Translations under genes and position numbers: made by a program
Shown: one piece after another, positions 9,402 to 20,072 of the stretch
Layout of the letters: the number at the start of each line of letters is the position of its first letter
Numbering within the stretch: position 1 is the first letter of the stretch
Notes under the pieces: generated by a model
The model's input: the letters and a program-made list of their open reading frames with translations, nothing else
What the model was told of the DNA's origin: nothing
The model's database searches: none
Source of the DNA: Chondrilla cf. caribensis
Taxonomy: Eukaryota; Porifera; Demospongiae; Chondrillida; Chondrillidae
Direction of reading: 5' to 3'
DNA: 64,000 bases
Assembly: GCA_964020155.1 (NCBI GenBank)
Contig: OZ026558.1
Location: 1,912,663-1,976,662, forward strand

Positions 9402-11033
9402 TCATGGATTAAGAATTTCTTCATCCTCAATTAACTCAGTTGTGTTTCCCTCAGCAGACTGATGTCTGCTATCATTGCCCCTCTTGTGTACTTGATTACC
9501 ACCTGAAATATCCAAAAGCTTCCAAATCAATGTCTTCAGGAACAATGTAACTGTTCCAAGGATGACTGGAATGAAAGCAGAGCTGAGTAAAGCCCTAAAA
9601 TTGTCTTGCTTTGTATCCACATTGATGGCATATCCACTGGAACCAAGTACAGCACAATAACAACCAACCATAGCAAGTAGTGGGATGAGTACCACAGCAT
9701 GCAGTATGGTGGTTCCTCTTCCCTGTGGTCTCTGTTGCTTTGGAGTGAAGAGGTAGGCAGAAATTGTGAACACCAAAGCGAAAATGTTGATAAGGCAGAA
9801 AAGACAAAGTATGAGAACAAGTGCATTTGTAATAACAGCAAATGGCTCAGCAAGCACTGCAACACCAATAATTGTTCCGTGTATGGTGATGTAAAGTACT
9901 GTCATCACATTGATCAAAATACCCATACAAAATACAAATGGCTTTGTACGCTGCAGCTTACAGCAGCAGAAGAGTACAACAGTTGGAATCAAGAAAATGT
10001 ATGGTATGGAAGGTGGCTTAACTGTTCGAGCAAAGTATATGGCAATGGGTACTGCAAGTAAAGCAGGGAGGCTGGTTATGCCAATACCAGTGACTAAGAA
10101 ACCAATATCACTTCCATTCTGAGGTGATACCCTGATCAATACTGATAATACACAGTACATCATGAATGGCAACATGAAGATGTTGCAACATGTGATACCA
10201 CTTATCAGTCCATAATGCTTGTGGGTGTAGAAATAAGTTTGTTGTACATGAGTCTCCAAATGGCACTTCAGTACTAGGATAATTCCAATTGAGACCAGTA
10301 TAAGCTCCATTACTGCCCCAATGTACATAATCATTCGAGTCACATTAAAGCGTTTGTTGAAATCAGCAAAATCTTTTGGAATTTGAAGAAATTCCTGACT
10401 GTTATTGCAGGTTTCTTGAACAAATCCTGAGTGCTGGTTAGTTTTTGTAGCATCTTCAAGTGTATAATCCTGAAGCTGGATGAGGAATGCATGAATAATA
10501 TACAGTAATAATATTATACTATCAATAATATTAATCGGACAATACGTATGTATGATCATACTTACTGAAGTGGTCATTTGCAATAGGAATTTTGTTGTCA
10601 CATTGACACAAGGATAGGGAACAAAAATTGCTATTTTAGTAGGGCTCCATTCTTCAAAATAGTTCAATGTGTAAAGTGAGAGCTTGTTGAGAAACTCTGG
10701 TCTACTGTATATGAACACTATTGAAGACATCCATATCAGCTCAGGTCTTGGACAGGATGGTGTACTGAGCAATGTGACTTCTGATCCATTTGCATCAATT
10801 GATTTATAATCCACTATCACTGAATAAGGCATATGTCCATACGGTGGGTAGAAGGCCTGGGACAATTTCTTCCTGTTTTCTGTGTTCATGAAGGTTATCT
10901 CTTCAAACTTCCTGTAATCTTCAACACAGTTAATGGAGCTCTCAATGGTGCTGAACCCATTGGATGCTATACAAGCACAATACAGTACTGACAATATACC
11001 AAAGGCAGTCAACAATGTGAACCTCACTGCCAT
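9402..11033 (-). CDS. B2: subfamily B seven-pass membrane protein, apparently intact
   Basis: Exon 1 is 10566-11033 (156 codons), the intron 10476-10565 (exactly 90 bp, GTAAGT...CCAG) and exon 2 9402-10475 (357 codons plus TGA), giving 513 residues. I chose ATG 11033 because it starts a clean signal peptide (MAVRFTLLTAFGILSVLYC). The frame runs further upstream only through a TTG and across a likely 61-bp 5' UTR intron (11036-11096). Ectodomain marks are CVEDYRKFEE, YPPYGHMPYS, ANGSEV, CPRPELIW and PYPC followed by NVT. Exon 2 has LQDYTLED, the glycosylation-type sites NNS and NVT, then hydrophobic segments separated by basic loops such as TPKQQRPQGRG. It also has PPSIPYIFLIP...FCCCK and the acidic tail EDEEILNP. 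The intron itself is open in frame, so an intron-retaining reading would insert 30 hydrophobic residues. The function is unknown. A surface receptor or transporter-like role is inference. Confidence 0.85.
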   Translation of the reverse strand: MAVRFTLLTAFGILSVLYCACIASNGFSTIESSINCVEDYRKFEEITFMNTENRKKLSQAFYPPYGHMPYSVIVDYKSIDANGSEVTLLSTPSCPRPELIWMSSIVFIYSRPEFLNKLSLYTLNYFEEWSPTKIAIFVPYPCVNVTTKFLLQMTTSVSMIIHTYCPINIIDSIILLLYIIHAFLIQLQDYTLEDATKTNQHSGFVQETCNNSQEFLQIPKDFADFNKRFNVTRMIMYIGAVMELILVSIGIILVLKCHLETHVQQTYFYTHKHYGLISGITCCNIFMLPFMMYCVLSVLIRVSPQNGSDIGFLVTGIGITSLPALLAVPIAIYFARTVKPPSIPYIFLIPTVVLFCCCKLQRTKPFVFCMGILINVMTVLYITIHGTIIGVAVLAEPFAVITNALVLILCLFCLINIFALVFTISAYLFTPKQQRPQGRGTTILHAVVLIPLLAMVGCYCAVLGSSGYAINVDTKQDNFRALLSSAFIPVILGTVTLFLKTLIWKLLDISGGNQVHKRGNDSRHQSAEGNTTELIEDEEILNP

Positions 11034-11137
11034 AACTGGTGATATTGTCGTTGTACTGTATGTGGCTGTATTTATCAAGTCACAACCAATACTTACTCAA
11101 TGCATTTATGAAAATGAAAGCAATTTGCAACAAGCAA

Positions 11138-11625
11138 CAAGTTTTTTATCACTGCAAATGGTTTGGCTAATACTGAAAACAGTGTGAGTGACGATGCAAT
11201 CATAACATTCTAGAAAGCTACCATGTTGATCTACAGTGCTGTCTCAAGTAGAAGTGACTTCACATGTTTTGTACTACAATAACAGAACAGTACAGTGACT
11301 GGTATCACGAGAATGACATAGGGAATAGCTGGTGGCTGCTTAGACTTGTAGAATGTTTGTAGTCTTTCATACAAAGTATTCCTGGAAGAAATACCCATGG
11401 ATATTCCTAAGATGTACGGAAGTATGAGTCTCTTGTCACTATCATCTGATTGGAGTATATAGCTGATTGACAACTGATATGTGTCCATAAAACAACACTG
11501 TTGCAGTTATTAATCCAATCACAGTCACTCCCCACATTAAGCCATAGTACTAGTATGAATAGGAATATGTGTCCATAATAGGAATAGCAATTAACCACAG
11601 CAAAATGACTTCCAGTATACCTCCA
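11138..11625 (-). pseudogene. Relic of subfamily C exon 2 (C0)
   Basis: Pieces match C1 exon 2 in order on the minus strand: the first membrane region near 11600, then SDDSDKRLILPYILGISMG, PPAIPYVILVIPVTVLF, STKHVKSLL, and the AKPFAV-region DNA down to about 11138. Frames are broken, the conserved CCC has become CYC, and no ectodomain exon stands upstream. It abuts the 5' side of B2. The same junction recurs beside B5 near 34470. Confidence 0.8.
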
Positions 11626-12616
11626 ATTATATTTTATGTTTGTAACTGCAGATTGAGAGTTTTCTGTTATATATGTACCAAATACTATTTAGTTGTACTT
11701 GTGTATACTACTGAGTGTATATAAATACCATTTTGCGTATCTTCATATACTAGGTGATATTCACTAATTGCTTATAACCCCAAAATATTGGTATATAACT
11801 AATAATTGAAGTAGCAGTACTAACTGTATATTATGATATGTCATTGCACATGGTATATAGCATAGATTTATACGTATATATACTCACATTCTGTGGGCAT
11901 TCAAGTATCTATGATTGTATGTAGCATCTGACCTTGCAGTATGCAATTATTTAAACTCAATTATTGGCACTTTATCTGTTAATTTTTGTGATCAGTAACT
12001 GTTACTGTAGTTGGAATTGTAATAGTGCATGCATGAGTCACAATTGAAACAATTAAGTCTGATCTCTCCACCTATTTGTCCCTTGGGCATATTCACGAGC
12101 GTGGAACAGTAATACTGCATCACTAATGAAGTGATTGATTGTACTTACTTCAATCATTTTCAATGAGTGGTATATTTCATGTATTGCGATATAAATGCTG
12201 GACTATTATGTGAATCCATGTGGCACACAGATCAAATTAGGTAAGCATGTAGCCAAAGCAGAATTGATATAGACTACAAATTCTTACATTCCTACAATCA
12301 GTAGATTGCATATACCCTATGTATTTCCAGCTTATTCACTGTACATGCTTGTAATTTTATACCAATAATATTCTGCTGTTATTGTAGATGTTACTTCCAC
12401 TTTTTCATTTTAAATTTATTATTCTTAGCTGTTCACTCTATATAGCTGTATTGTGTACGTTATTATGAAATCACTTCTGAATCACTATATTAAACTGCAT
12501 TATGTATTGTGATAAGAAAATGAGTGTTGACAATGTGTACATGTACGTTAATTTGCATGTTAATTATGAATTAATATGTTACTACTTTACTGTTCACAAT
12601 ACGTATTGCTGCAATG
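11626..12616. other. 3' flank of A2
   Basis: This matches the sequence downstream of A1 (about 4830-5316) and A3 (about 40570-41990), for example the shared run near gcagattgagagttttc. It is AT-rich with no open frame worth listing. It probably holds the A2 3' UTR and polyadenylation region, which I cannot pinpoint. Confidence 0.5.
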
Positions 12617-14714
12617 TTAGACCACAAGGGGCGCTTCCAAGTCATTATTGTCCTTTTCTAGATGACGAGTGAGTTCTTTGCAGCCCATACTCGATTCTGT
12701 GCCTGTGTGACTTGCATTTTCATTGCTTGGGGTTGCTTGCAACCATTTTCCAATTATCCTAGTCAAAATGAAAGTTAGTACTCCCAGGATTAGTGGAAAG
12801 GTAATGGAGGCTATAAATCTCTCACTTCCTTGTTGACTAGCTGTATTCCTAGCATAGCTGCTGGAAGCTAGTGCTACACAGAAACACATGACCATTGCCA
12901 GCAGTGCAACGAGTATGACAGCATGTTTCATTTGTTTTCTCTGCCATTCCGGTCTCTGGTGGCTCGAAGAAAATATGTATGCCGAAATGACAAACACCAA
13001 AGCAAAAATGTTTGTGATACAGAAGACAAAGAGAATGAGCACCATAGTGTTAGTGATAACAGTGAACGGCTCAGCGAGAACAGTGAATGCAATAATTGTT
13101 CCATGAGTTGCAGCGAATAATACAGTTGCGAGGTTGACCCATAGCCCCACTCCAAACACAAGTGACTTGGCCCGTTTTGTATTGCAGCAACAGAACAGTA
13201 CAGTGACTGGTAACGTGAGAATGTAGGGAATGGCTGGTGGCTTAGTCTTGTATGCGAAGTATATGGCAATGGGTAGTACTACAAATATGGGGCAGACCGC
13301 TGTCAACAAGGTTGCAATGTAATATGTTACTTCGTCTATAGTCACTGGCTTTACTGCTATACAGTTGAAAATGATGATGATAGCTGCAATTGGTAACATG
13401 AGAAGACTGCTACATGTAACACCGCACATGATTCCATAGTATTTATAAGTGTAAGAATATGTCTGCTGTGCATAGTAGTCCATGTGATGACCAAGTACAT
13501 ATATGATACCAGTCAGGATCAAAATGTTTTCAATCAGTAATCCAGCTGCCAGAATTGTTCGCGTTACATTGTAGCGGGAATGGGGAGAGCTATAGTTTTG
13601 TGGATAGTAATAGAACCCTTTACCTTTATTACTGTAGCAGCTCATCAGGGCAATCCCAGCATGTCTCTTTACCTTCTCTCCTAGTGCAAAATCTTGAAGC
13701 TGTTACAGGACATAAAATATATGATAATAATAATCTACAGCAATTATGCAATAGGATTGTATTCACTATGAAATCAAATGCTGTATAGTGTAACCATCAT
13801 AATACAGTCAAACCGCTTTATAACACTTTTATGTAGGAAGTCTCTCAAAGAACATGCCGTGTGGACACAGATGCAGTCTAATACACAGTTATAGTATTGG
13901 TTAAAGAATTATAATTTTCTGATCTGGAAATCATGACAGTCCATGGCCATGTACGGTAACTGGAACACATGCTTTACTACTGTGTCAAATAATACCAGCA
14001 TTCATCTTAAGTGTAGTTGAGATTGTCATGAATTCTTGTTTTCAAAGGGGCACACGAACTATCAAAGAGATTCATAAATGTCATATTGATAGGGGACTGA
14101 GGACACAGGCTATGTTGTTCTATTTACCATTTGCACTAAAATACACTCAATTTTATATACAGTGCAAAATCTCACAATTGATACTATATAATTATATACA
14201 TGTATATGTGAGTATTTCATATTAATCACTCTACTAGCCTAAGGATGTGACTTACTGATGTTGTTATCCTTAGAAGAGTCTTGTTTATATCTCGCTCATT
14301 ACAAATGCAAGGGACGGTAATGTTCACTGTCTCAGGCTTCCATTCTTTGAAATAGTTCAAAGTGTATAGTGACAGGCGGTTCAAAATGTCTGGTCTACTG
14401 TACAGGAACAATGTTGAAGACAGCCATACCCATTGCACACCATTACAGGAATCCAGTGACCTTAGACAGGTGATTTCAGATCCATTTGGAAGAACAACCT
14501 TGTAGTTTACCAATAGGGACAAAGGTACATGTCCATAGGGAGGATATAGAGCTTGATATAGTGTGTCCCTGTTGAGACTGTTGTTGCCAAAGGTAGCCTT
14601 TTCAAACTCCACATAGTTGGAAACACAGCCGGATGTCAGTGTGCTAGAGTCAGCTTCGCACATGTACTCTGGCAGTACAGTCAGAAGTCCACACACGGCA
14701 AAGAATATGTACAT
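12617..14714 (-). CDS. A2: subfamily A seven-pass membrane protein, intact
   Basis: Exon 1 is 14256-14714 (153 codons), the intron 13700-14255 (GTAAGT...CAG, 556 bp) and exon 2 12617-13699 (360 codons plus TAA), giving 513 residues. The signal peptide is MYIFFAVCGLLTVLPEYMC. The ectodomain carries GCVSNYVEFEKATF, YPPYGHVPLS, LPNGSE, WVWLSS, LNRLSLYTLNYFKEW and VPCIC. Glycosylation-type sites include NNS, NGS, NIT and NVT just before the first pass. Exon 2 opens LQDFALGEK. Membrane passes are separated by YYAQQTYSYTYKYYG (inside), KPPAIPYILTLPVTVLFCCCNTKRAKS (inside, hydrophobic and Cys-rich), AEPFTVITN (outside) and SSSHQRPEWQRKQ (inside). The tail is NDLEAPLVV. A TATA-like run lies about 47 bp upstream. 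No lesion is seen. The family is unrecognised, and classical GPCR signatures such as DRY and NPxxY are absent. Confidence 0.85.
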
Positions 14715-17500
14715 GATATTACCTCCCTGAGTGAACTAAGTAAGAACGTTATCAGTCGGCTATATATATTTCAGCTATGAACATTTTTGTAGCTTCACCA
14801 TGAAATAGCATTGTATCCATTTTCAATTATCCATTGGCCCAGATCACTCATTGCATTTTCAACACAACACGTTTACGTGACATTGCGAATGAGAATCAGT
14901 TGACCATATATTTTGACCAGTTCAGTCCAGCTGCAATATTATACAATTATATATGAATGTTTTATAATTAGAAATGTACTTGTCCAGCATATAAGATGCA
15001 CATTTATTATTGCAAAATCAAAGTGGAAGTTATGAGTCACTGTATTCAAATAAAATATTTAAGTCTGATTATCATTAATAGAGCAAACAATTCCACTGAT
15101 CACTTGAAGTGATGAAAATCTACTTCCACCTCCTTATACCCATAACCGGTACTGAATAGTTTTAATTCCATGAATCCCATTTAATGATAGATTTTATTCT
15201 ATAAAATTCTGTATTATAAGTCTAAACTGATGCCTGACCACATTAAAAGGAAGTTTCGTTTCAGTAATTTCATACAGATCTATATTCCTCTATCTTTTAG
15301 ATTAGTGGGAAAATACAAATATATCATTTCTTGACATGGAAGGTACTGGGGTACCTCTGAAAAAGCTTGAATATTTTCATTGCCAAAAAGCTTGAATATT
15401 TTCATGGTTTGACCGGTATCTTCAGTGCACTTTACATCCGAGATCCATTAGAGGCAGGTTAAAACAGGTTTTTGCTTGGTCAAGAAAAAACTTTTGGTTT
15501 TTTGTAATATTGGAAGTTAAGATATCCCTAATTACTTTACATTGTGTTATCTGTTCATTGGCAATTGAATTAAACTAGACCGCAATCCAACAAACATCTA
15601 TTTACAGTATTGAATTCATGGAAATTCTATTATGTTATAATAAATTATTATTATAATCAATATTCGTTATTATTGTGAATGGAATTATACTACACAAGCT
15701 AGTATCACATGGGCAGCAGTGTTAACATCATTTTGTCAGTGTTGTTACACAGTAAATTCAATAAGTTAATGATCATACCTATCCATGTACAACTCTTTTG
15801 ATTAGTCTCAATGTTCTCATCCTATACACACATGTTGACCCTAATGCGATGATGAATAGATGCCTAATATTAATAATATGATTGTATAGCGATACAAATG
15901 CTTGCTTTCAGTTGTACATTAACATGGATAGCATGATATACTTTTCATTCGACTGTGATGAAAGCATTTTGATAGTCCGAAATCAAACAGCAACTACATG
16001 CTATTATGTCCCATTAGCTATGTTTTTCATAATATTAGAATCCGCCCACATCAGAGAATTGACAACAATATGCAGCAATTCTATTATAATGTGTCAAGCT
16101 AGCTGTCAATGTCATGATTGAGACATGAGCCCCGGACGTTTAATGTCAATGCCCAAGGGCTTGTCTTACAGCCTTTGTGGAAATTCTTATATCAGCTGCT
16201 AAATATTGCACATAGAAACCCAAGACCAACATCACTGAACATGTGATCCACATGTTATTGTGCGTAGTAATGATGAAATAGGAGTGTATTCATTGTGAAA
16301 TCAGATACTGTAACAGTTCTACGTATACTTCTGTTTCAATACAAATTCAAAAATCTATTGTACCATTTACATAATACATGGTTTCCATTTCAGTGCAAAC
16401 TATTGTTGCATGAGAACCAAACATGTTGATCTATAGCGTATAGCTATATGGACCTGTGTACCCATGTTACACAACTAGTATTGCATGAGCAGCAACATGA
16501 TGTGTTAACAGCATATTAGGTCAACGTTTTTACACTGTAATTTCAATATGTTAATAATTATACCTAGCTCTTCTGGTTAGTTTGAATGTTCCCATCCTAT
16601 GCACACATGTTGAATCATTTGTATAGATACTTATTGATTGATACTTAATATTAATTGATACTTAGTGTATTATACATATTATATATGATTGTGTAGTAAT
16701 AGGAATATTTGCTTTCAGTTGTACATTAACATGGATAGGAAGATACACTTCTTTGTTTGATTGTGATAAAGACATCTCAATAGTTTAAGATCATGCAGCA
16801 AGTACTTGAATTTTGATATCTATTGTGTGCTATATTAGCTGTATTCCCTATTAAAATAATTAGCATCTGTCCTCATAAAGATGACACCAATATACAGCAA
16901 TTTATAATGTGTCGAACTAGCTATTTCATAGTTACCAAACAGACAGCTGAATCAGTTTTTAGTTGTTATAATCATAGCAACAGGTCATGGTTGAGACATG
17001 CACCCTAGGACAATATGATGTGTAAAATGCCAATTCACTGCCCTTATGGCTGTTTGTACCTGCTAAATAATGCACACATAGTAACTTGTGACTTACCAAT
17101 GACAGCATGAACTTGTGATCCACATGTTATTGTTGTATTGCTGAAATAGGAGTGTATTTGTTATGAAATAGAATACTAGCAGTTACATATAGTTGGTATT
17201 TATTTTTTTATTCAAACTATTGTATTGTTGCATGTGTACACACGTGTCGAAGTAGAATGCATAGACAAATGGACCTGTGCATCTATGTTTTTGAAACAAA
17301 TCTTCTTTTCAGGTGTCCATTCACCCGCATATGTATGCTCACAATTGACATGTAATATTATCATAATAATAGCATACCTTCTCGAAACAGAATTTATCTT
17401 CAATTTAATTGATTAATTGAAAATGAGACGTAAACCATTTGTAACTCACAACAAAACGAAAATCCCAAAATCAACAAAATATCATAAACATGATAATAAT
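14715..17500. repeat. A2 upstream spacer with a diverged tandem duplication of about 0.8 kb
   Basis: Corresponding phrases recur about 770-810 bp apart: the catcctatacacacatgttga type near 15825 and 16595, acattaacatggatag near 15915 and 16725, and atggacctgtg near 16450 and 17268. The A1 and A3 spacers have one copy. The duplication is therefore private to this spacer. No coding sequence is seen apart from the promoter-side leader of A2. Confidence 0.55.
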
Positions 17501-17880
17501 ATGTGATAGGATCTGAGAAAAGGGGTCCTATGGTGCTAACATTCGATTCCGAGTTAACCCTACCAAGTTAAAACACGTGTACTGATCTACAGAATGCCAC
17601 TTTAAATTTCTGCATAGCTTATTCGGTTCCGAAGATACATGCGATTGAATGTTACCGTAAACGTAACCACCATTCCGAGAAAGGCGATTATTTCTTACAT
17701 CTGGACATTCTGTATATCTTTATATAATTTTTGATGTCATCTGGGCCCATAGACTTGACTTTTTAGAATGGATTTATAGCAGACAAAATATCCCAAAAAA
17801 TTACATGAAAACATGTTTTGACTCGTATCTCAGTTTACACAACAGCGCCATAAGACCCTTTTTCTCAGATCCTATCACAT
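17501..17880. mobile_element. MITE with terminal inverted repeats ATGTGATAGGATCTGAGAAA
   Basis: The left end reads ATGTGATAGGATCTGAGAAA and the right end is its reverse complement, followed inward by GGGTC on both sides. The interior of about 330 bp has no coding capacity. The flanking AATCAACAAAATATCAT also appears inverted on the other side, so about 30 bp of flank is mirrored as well. The element is absent from the equivalent A1 and A3 spacers (about 8680 and 45310), consistent with a later insertion. Confidence 0.75.
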
Positions 17881-19052
17881 ATTATGCTCATGATATTTTG
17901 TTGATTTATATTATTATCTACATATTTATTATCTGTTTGGTTATTAATAATTACTTACAATTTAGATTACAAGCAACCATCTAATAACCATGTACATACT
18001 GGCAACCATGTACATAATAACATTGTAACAACATTGTAACAAGGTTGTAACAAGGTTGTTACAAGTGTATGTGTATAGCAACCTTGTAGCAACCATGCAT
18101 GCACCACCATAATCATTGCACATGTTACTTGGCCTTGTATAAACTAAGTGTATATTGTATACATATACAACCCTGTGACAAACCTGTAACAAGAGGACCA
18201 TTTTCACCCACTACATGATACTGTGTACATTTTATAATAAACATTATAATTGACATCAAAAACAACAGTTATACTATTGAAGCCAAATAAATGGTAATGT
18301 AAACATAATATATATTATAGAAAATTGTATATAGATCATCACTAAAGACCCTTTAGAATATATGAAGCTTTGCCAAAGGATAGGTATGTGTATCCAAACT
18401 TAAATTTTACATACCTCATTAATTGATTGTTTTGGCGTTTGGGATGTTTGCAACTGTAGACTTGTTCCTTTCATCATCTCTCATGCAAACATACTATTAG
18501 TAGTTTCTTTTCGCTCTTTTACCCTCTATTATACTTAAATATGTATATTGTATTTGTTGATTCAGGAGCGTTTAAAAATGCATTTTCATTAAGTTATGGT
18601 TCACACACTTAGCTTCTTTCATTGTTTTCAAAATGTAGATTGTTGTATACGTGTCTACACCAATAATGTGGTTGGGATTGTTTTAATGAATATATTTTCA
18701 TGTTGTACCGTATTCATATCCAGATAATATAATGATTTCAGGCATCATTAGTTTCAACATGATTCACACAATAATAATTATAATATTAATGGCAATAGCT
18801 ACACAGTACAATATATTAAGTAATTGTCCACATCCTATAACAATTTATACTGTAATAATATTAATAATACAGAGAGTGTGAGTGACTCACATATGATATT
18901 CAATTTGACAATATTGAATTGTATTATAAAATACATTATTAAATCAATAATTGGTATTGTCATGTACTTTGTACATGATAACACGTAAAGTAAATATTGC
19001 ATGATGCATTTCATGGTGTGTTTGTCACTTTAGGGTGTAGCAGAAGTAATAT
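17881..19052. other. Spacer and 3' flank of C1
   Basis: AT-rich sequence. The part from about 18480 on matches the 3' flank of C3 (47519-47970) and the region 45940-46620. It includes the shared run near ggcatcattagtttcaac. No gene is seen. The C1 3' UTR must lie at its right end. Confidence 0.5.
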
Positions 19053-20072
19053 TCACTCCTCTTCTTCTTCCATGTCAATATACTGTGTTTTTTTCAGTGG
19101 TTTTCTCAATAAAATTGTTATCAACTTCTGCAGTCCAAAGGTAACGGTTCCAAGAATTAGCGGAATAACAACTGATGCTGTCAGAGATACAAAAGTACCT
19201 TGCTTTGTATCCACGTTGATGACATAACCATTGGAACCAAAGGCTGCACAGAAGCAGCAGATTATTGCCATTAGAAGGATTAGTGCGACAGCATTAAACA
19301 TCGTTCTCCCTCCACCCTGTGGTCTTTGATGCTTTGGAGTGAAAATATAAGCCGAAATGGTAAATGCAAGGGCTGTGATGTTGGTGAGGCACAATGTGAG
19401 AAGGATTAATACCAAAGTGTTTGTTATCACTGCAAAAGGTTTGGCTAATACTGCAAACAGTGTGAGTGACAATGTAATCAAAACACTCTGGAAAGCTACC
19501 ATGTTGATCCACAGTCCCATCCCAAATAGAAGTGACTTCACATGCTTTGTATTACAGCAACAGAACAGTACGGTAACTGGTATCATGAGAATGTAGGGAA
19601 TGGCAGGTGGCGTGGTCTTGTATGAAAAATATATAGCAATCGGCAATCCTGGAAGAATACCCATGGCTATTCCAAAGATGTATGGAATTATAAATCTCTT
19701 GTCACTGTCATCTGATAGGAGTAGCTGCTTGACTACTGATATGTGTCCATAAAACAACACTGTTGCAGTTATTAATCCAATCACAGTCACTCCCCACATT
19801 AAGCCATAGTACTGGTACGAATAGGAATAGCTTTGGTCAATGCAGTGTTTCAGTTGCCTTTTTATCACCCCTATTGCAATTAACCACAGAAGAACAACTT
19901 CCAGTATGCCTCCAATCAGGAAATACACTCCATGTCTAACAGTGATATGGTGGAATTTGCTAGCACTGATTCTACTGGGTAGGATGTATGTTGCATCATT
20001 TGCAGTTCTTTTAATGACAACAATCCCACTATGTGTCTTACTTTTTAGTTCACCAAGTGCATAGTCTTGGAG
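19053..20072 (-). CDS. C1 exon 2: subfamily C membrane domain, intact
   Basis: This exon starts after a CATGCAG acceptor with LQDYALGE and encodes 339 residues plus TGA. Joined to exon 1 at 23361-23819 it gives 492 residues. A stalk (THSGIVVIKRTANDATYILP) precedes the first pass (YFLIGGILEVVLLWLIAIG). Later landmarks are YSYQYYGLMWGVT, SDDSDKRFIIPYIFG, TPPAIPYILMIPVTVLFCC with CNTKHVKS, AKPFAVITNTLVLI and TPKHQRPQGGGRT. The tail KKTQYIDMEEEEE is acidic. Loop charges fit an outside N-terminus and inside C-terminus with seven passes, the IPYILMIPVTVLFCCC segment being counted as a non-crossing hydrophobic stretch. Compared with A and B the second extracellular region is Lys-rich (SVVKQLLLSDDSDKR). 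The function is unknown. Confidence 0.85.
   Translation of the reverse strand, partial: LQDYALGELKSKTHSGIVVIKRTANDATYILPSRISASKFHHITVRHGVYFLIGGILEVVLLWLIAIGVIKRQLKHCIDQSYSYSYQYYGLMWGVTVIGLITATVLFYGHISVVKQLLLSDDSDKRFIIPYIFGIAMGILPGLPIAIYFSYKTTPPAIPYILMIPVTVLFCCCNTKHVKSLLFGMGLWINMVAFQSVLITLSLTLFAVLAKPFAVITNTLVLILLTLCLTNITALAFTISAYIFTPKHQRPQGGGRTMFNAVALILLMAIICCFCAAFGSNGYVINVDTKQGTFVSLTASVVIPLILGTVTFGLQKLITILLRKPLKKTQYIDMEEEEE

Noticed and set aside
9402..11033. Assignment as a classical GPCR or odorant receptor
   Set aside because: Seven passes are plausible, but DRY, NPxxY and other class signatures are absent and the inter-pass motifs do not match a family I know.
11034..11078. Longer N-terminus for B2 (residues INTATYSTTT...)
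   Set aside because: The upstream extension begins at TTG, not ATG, and lies within the predicted 61-bp 5' UTR intron. The ATG at 11033 gives a clean signal peptide.
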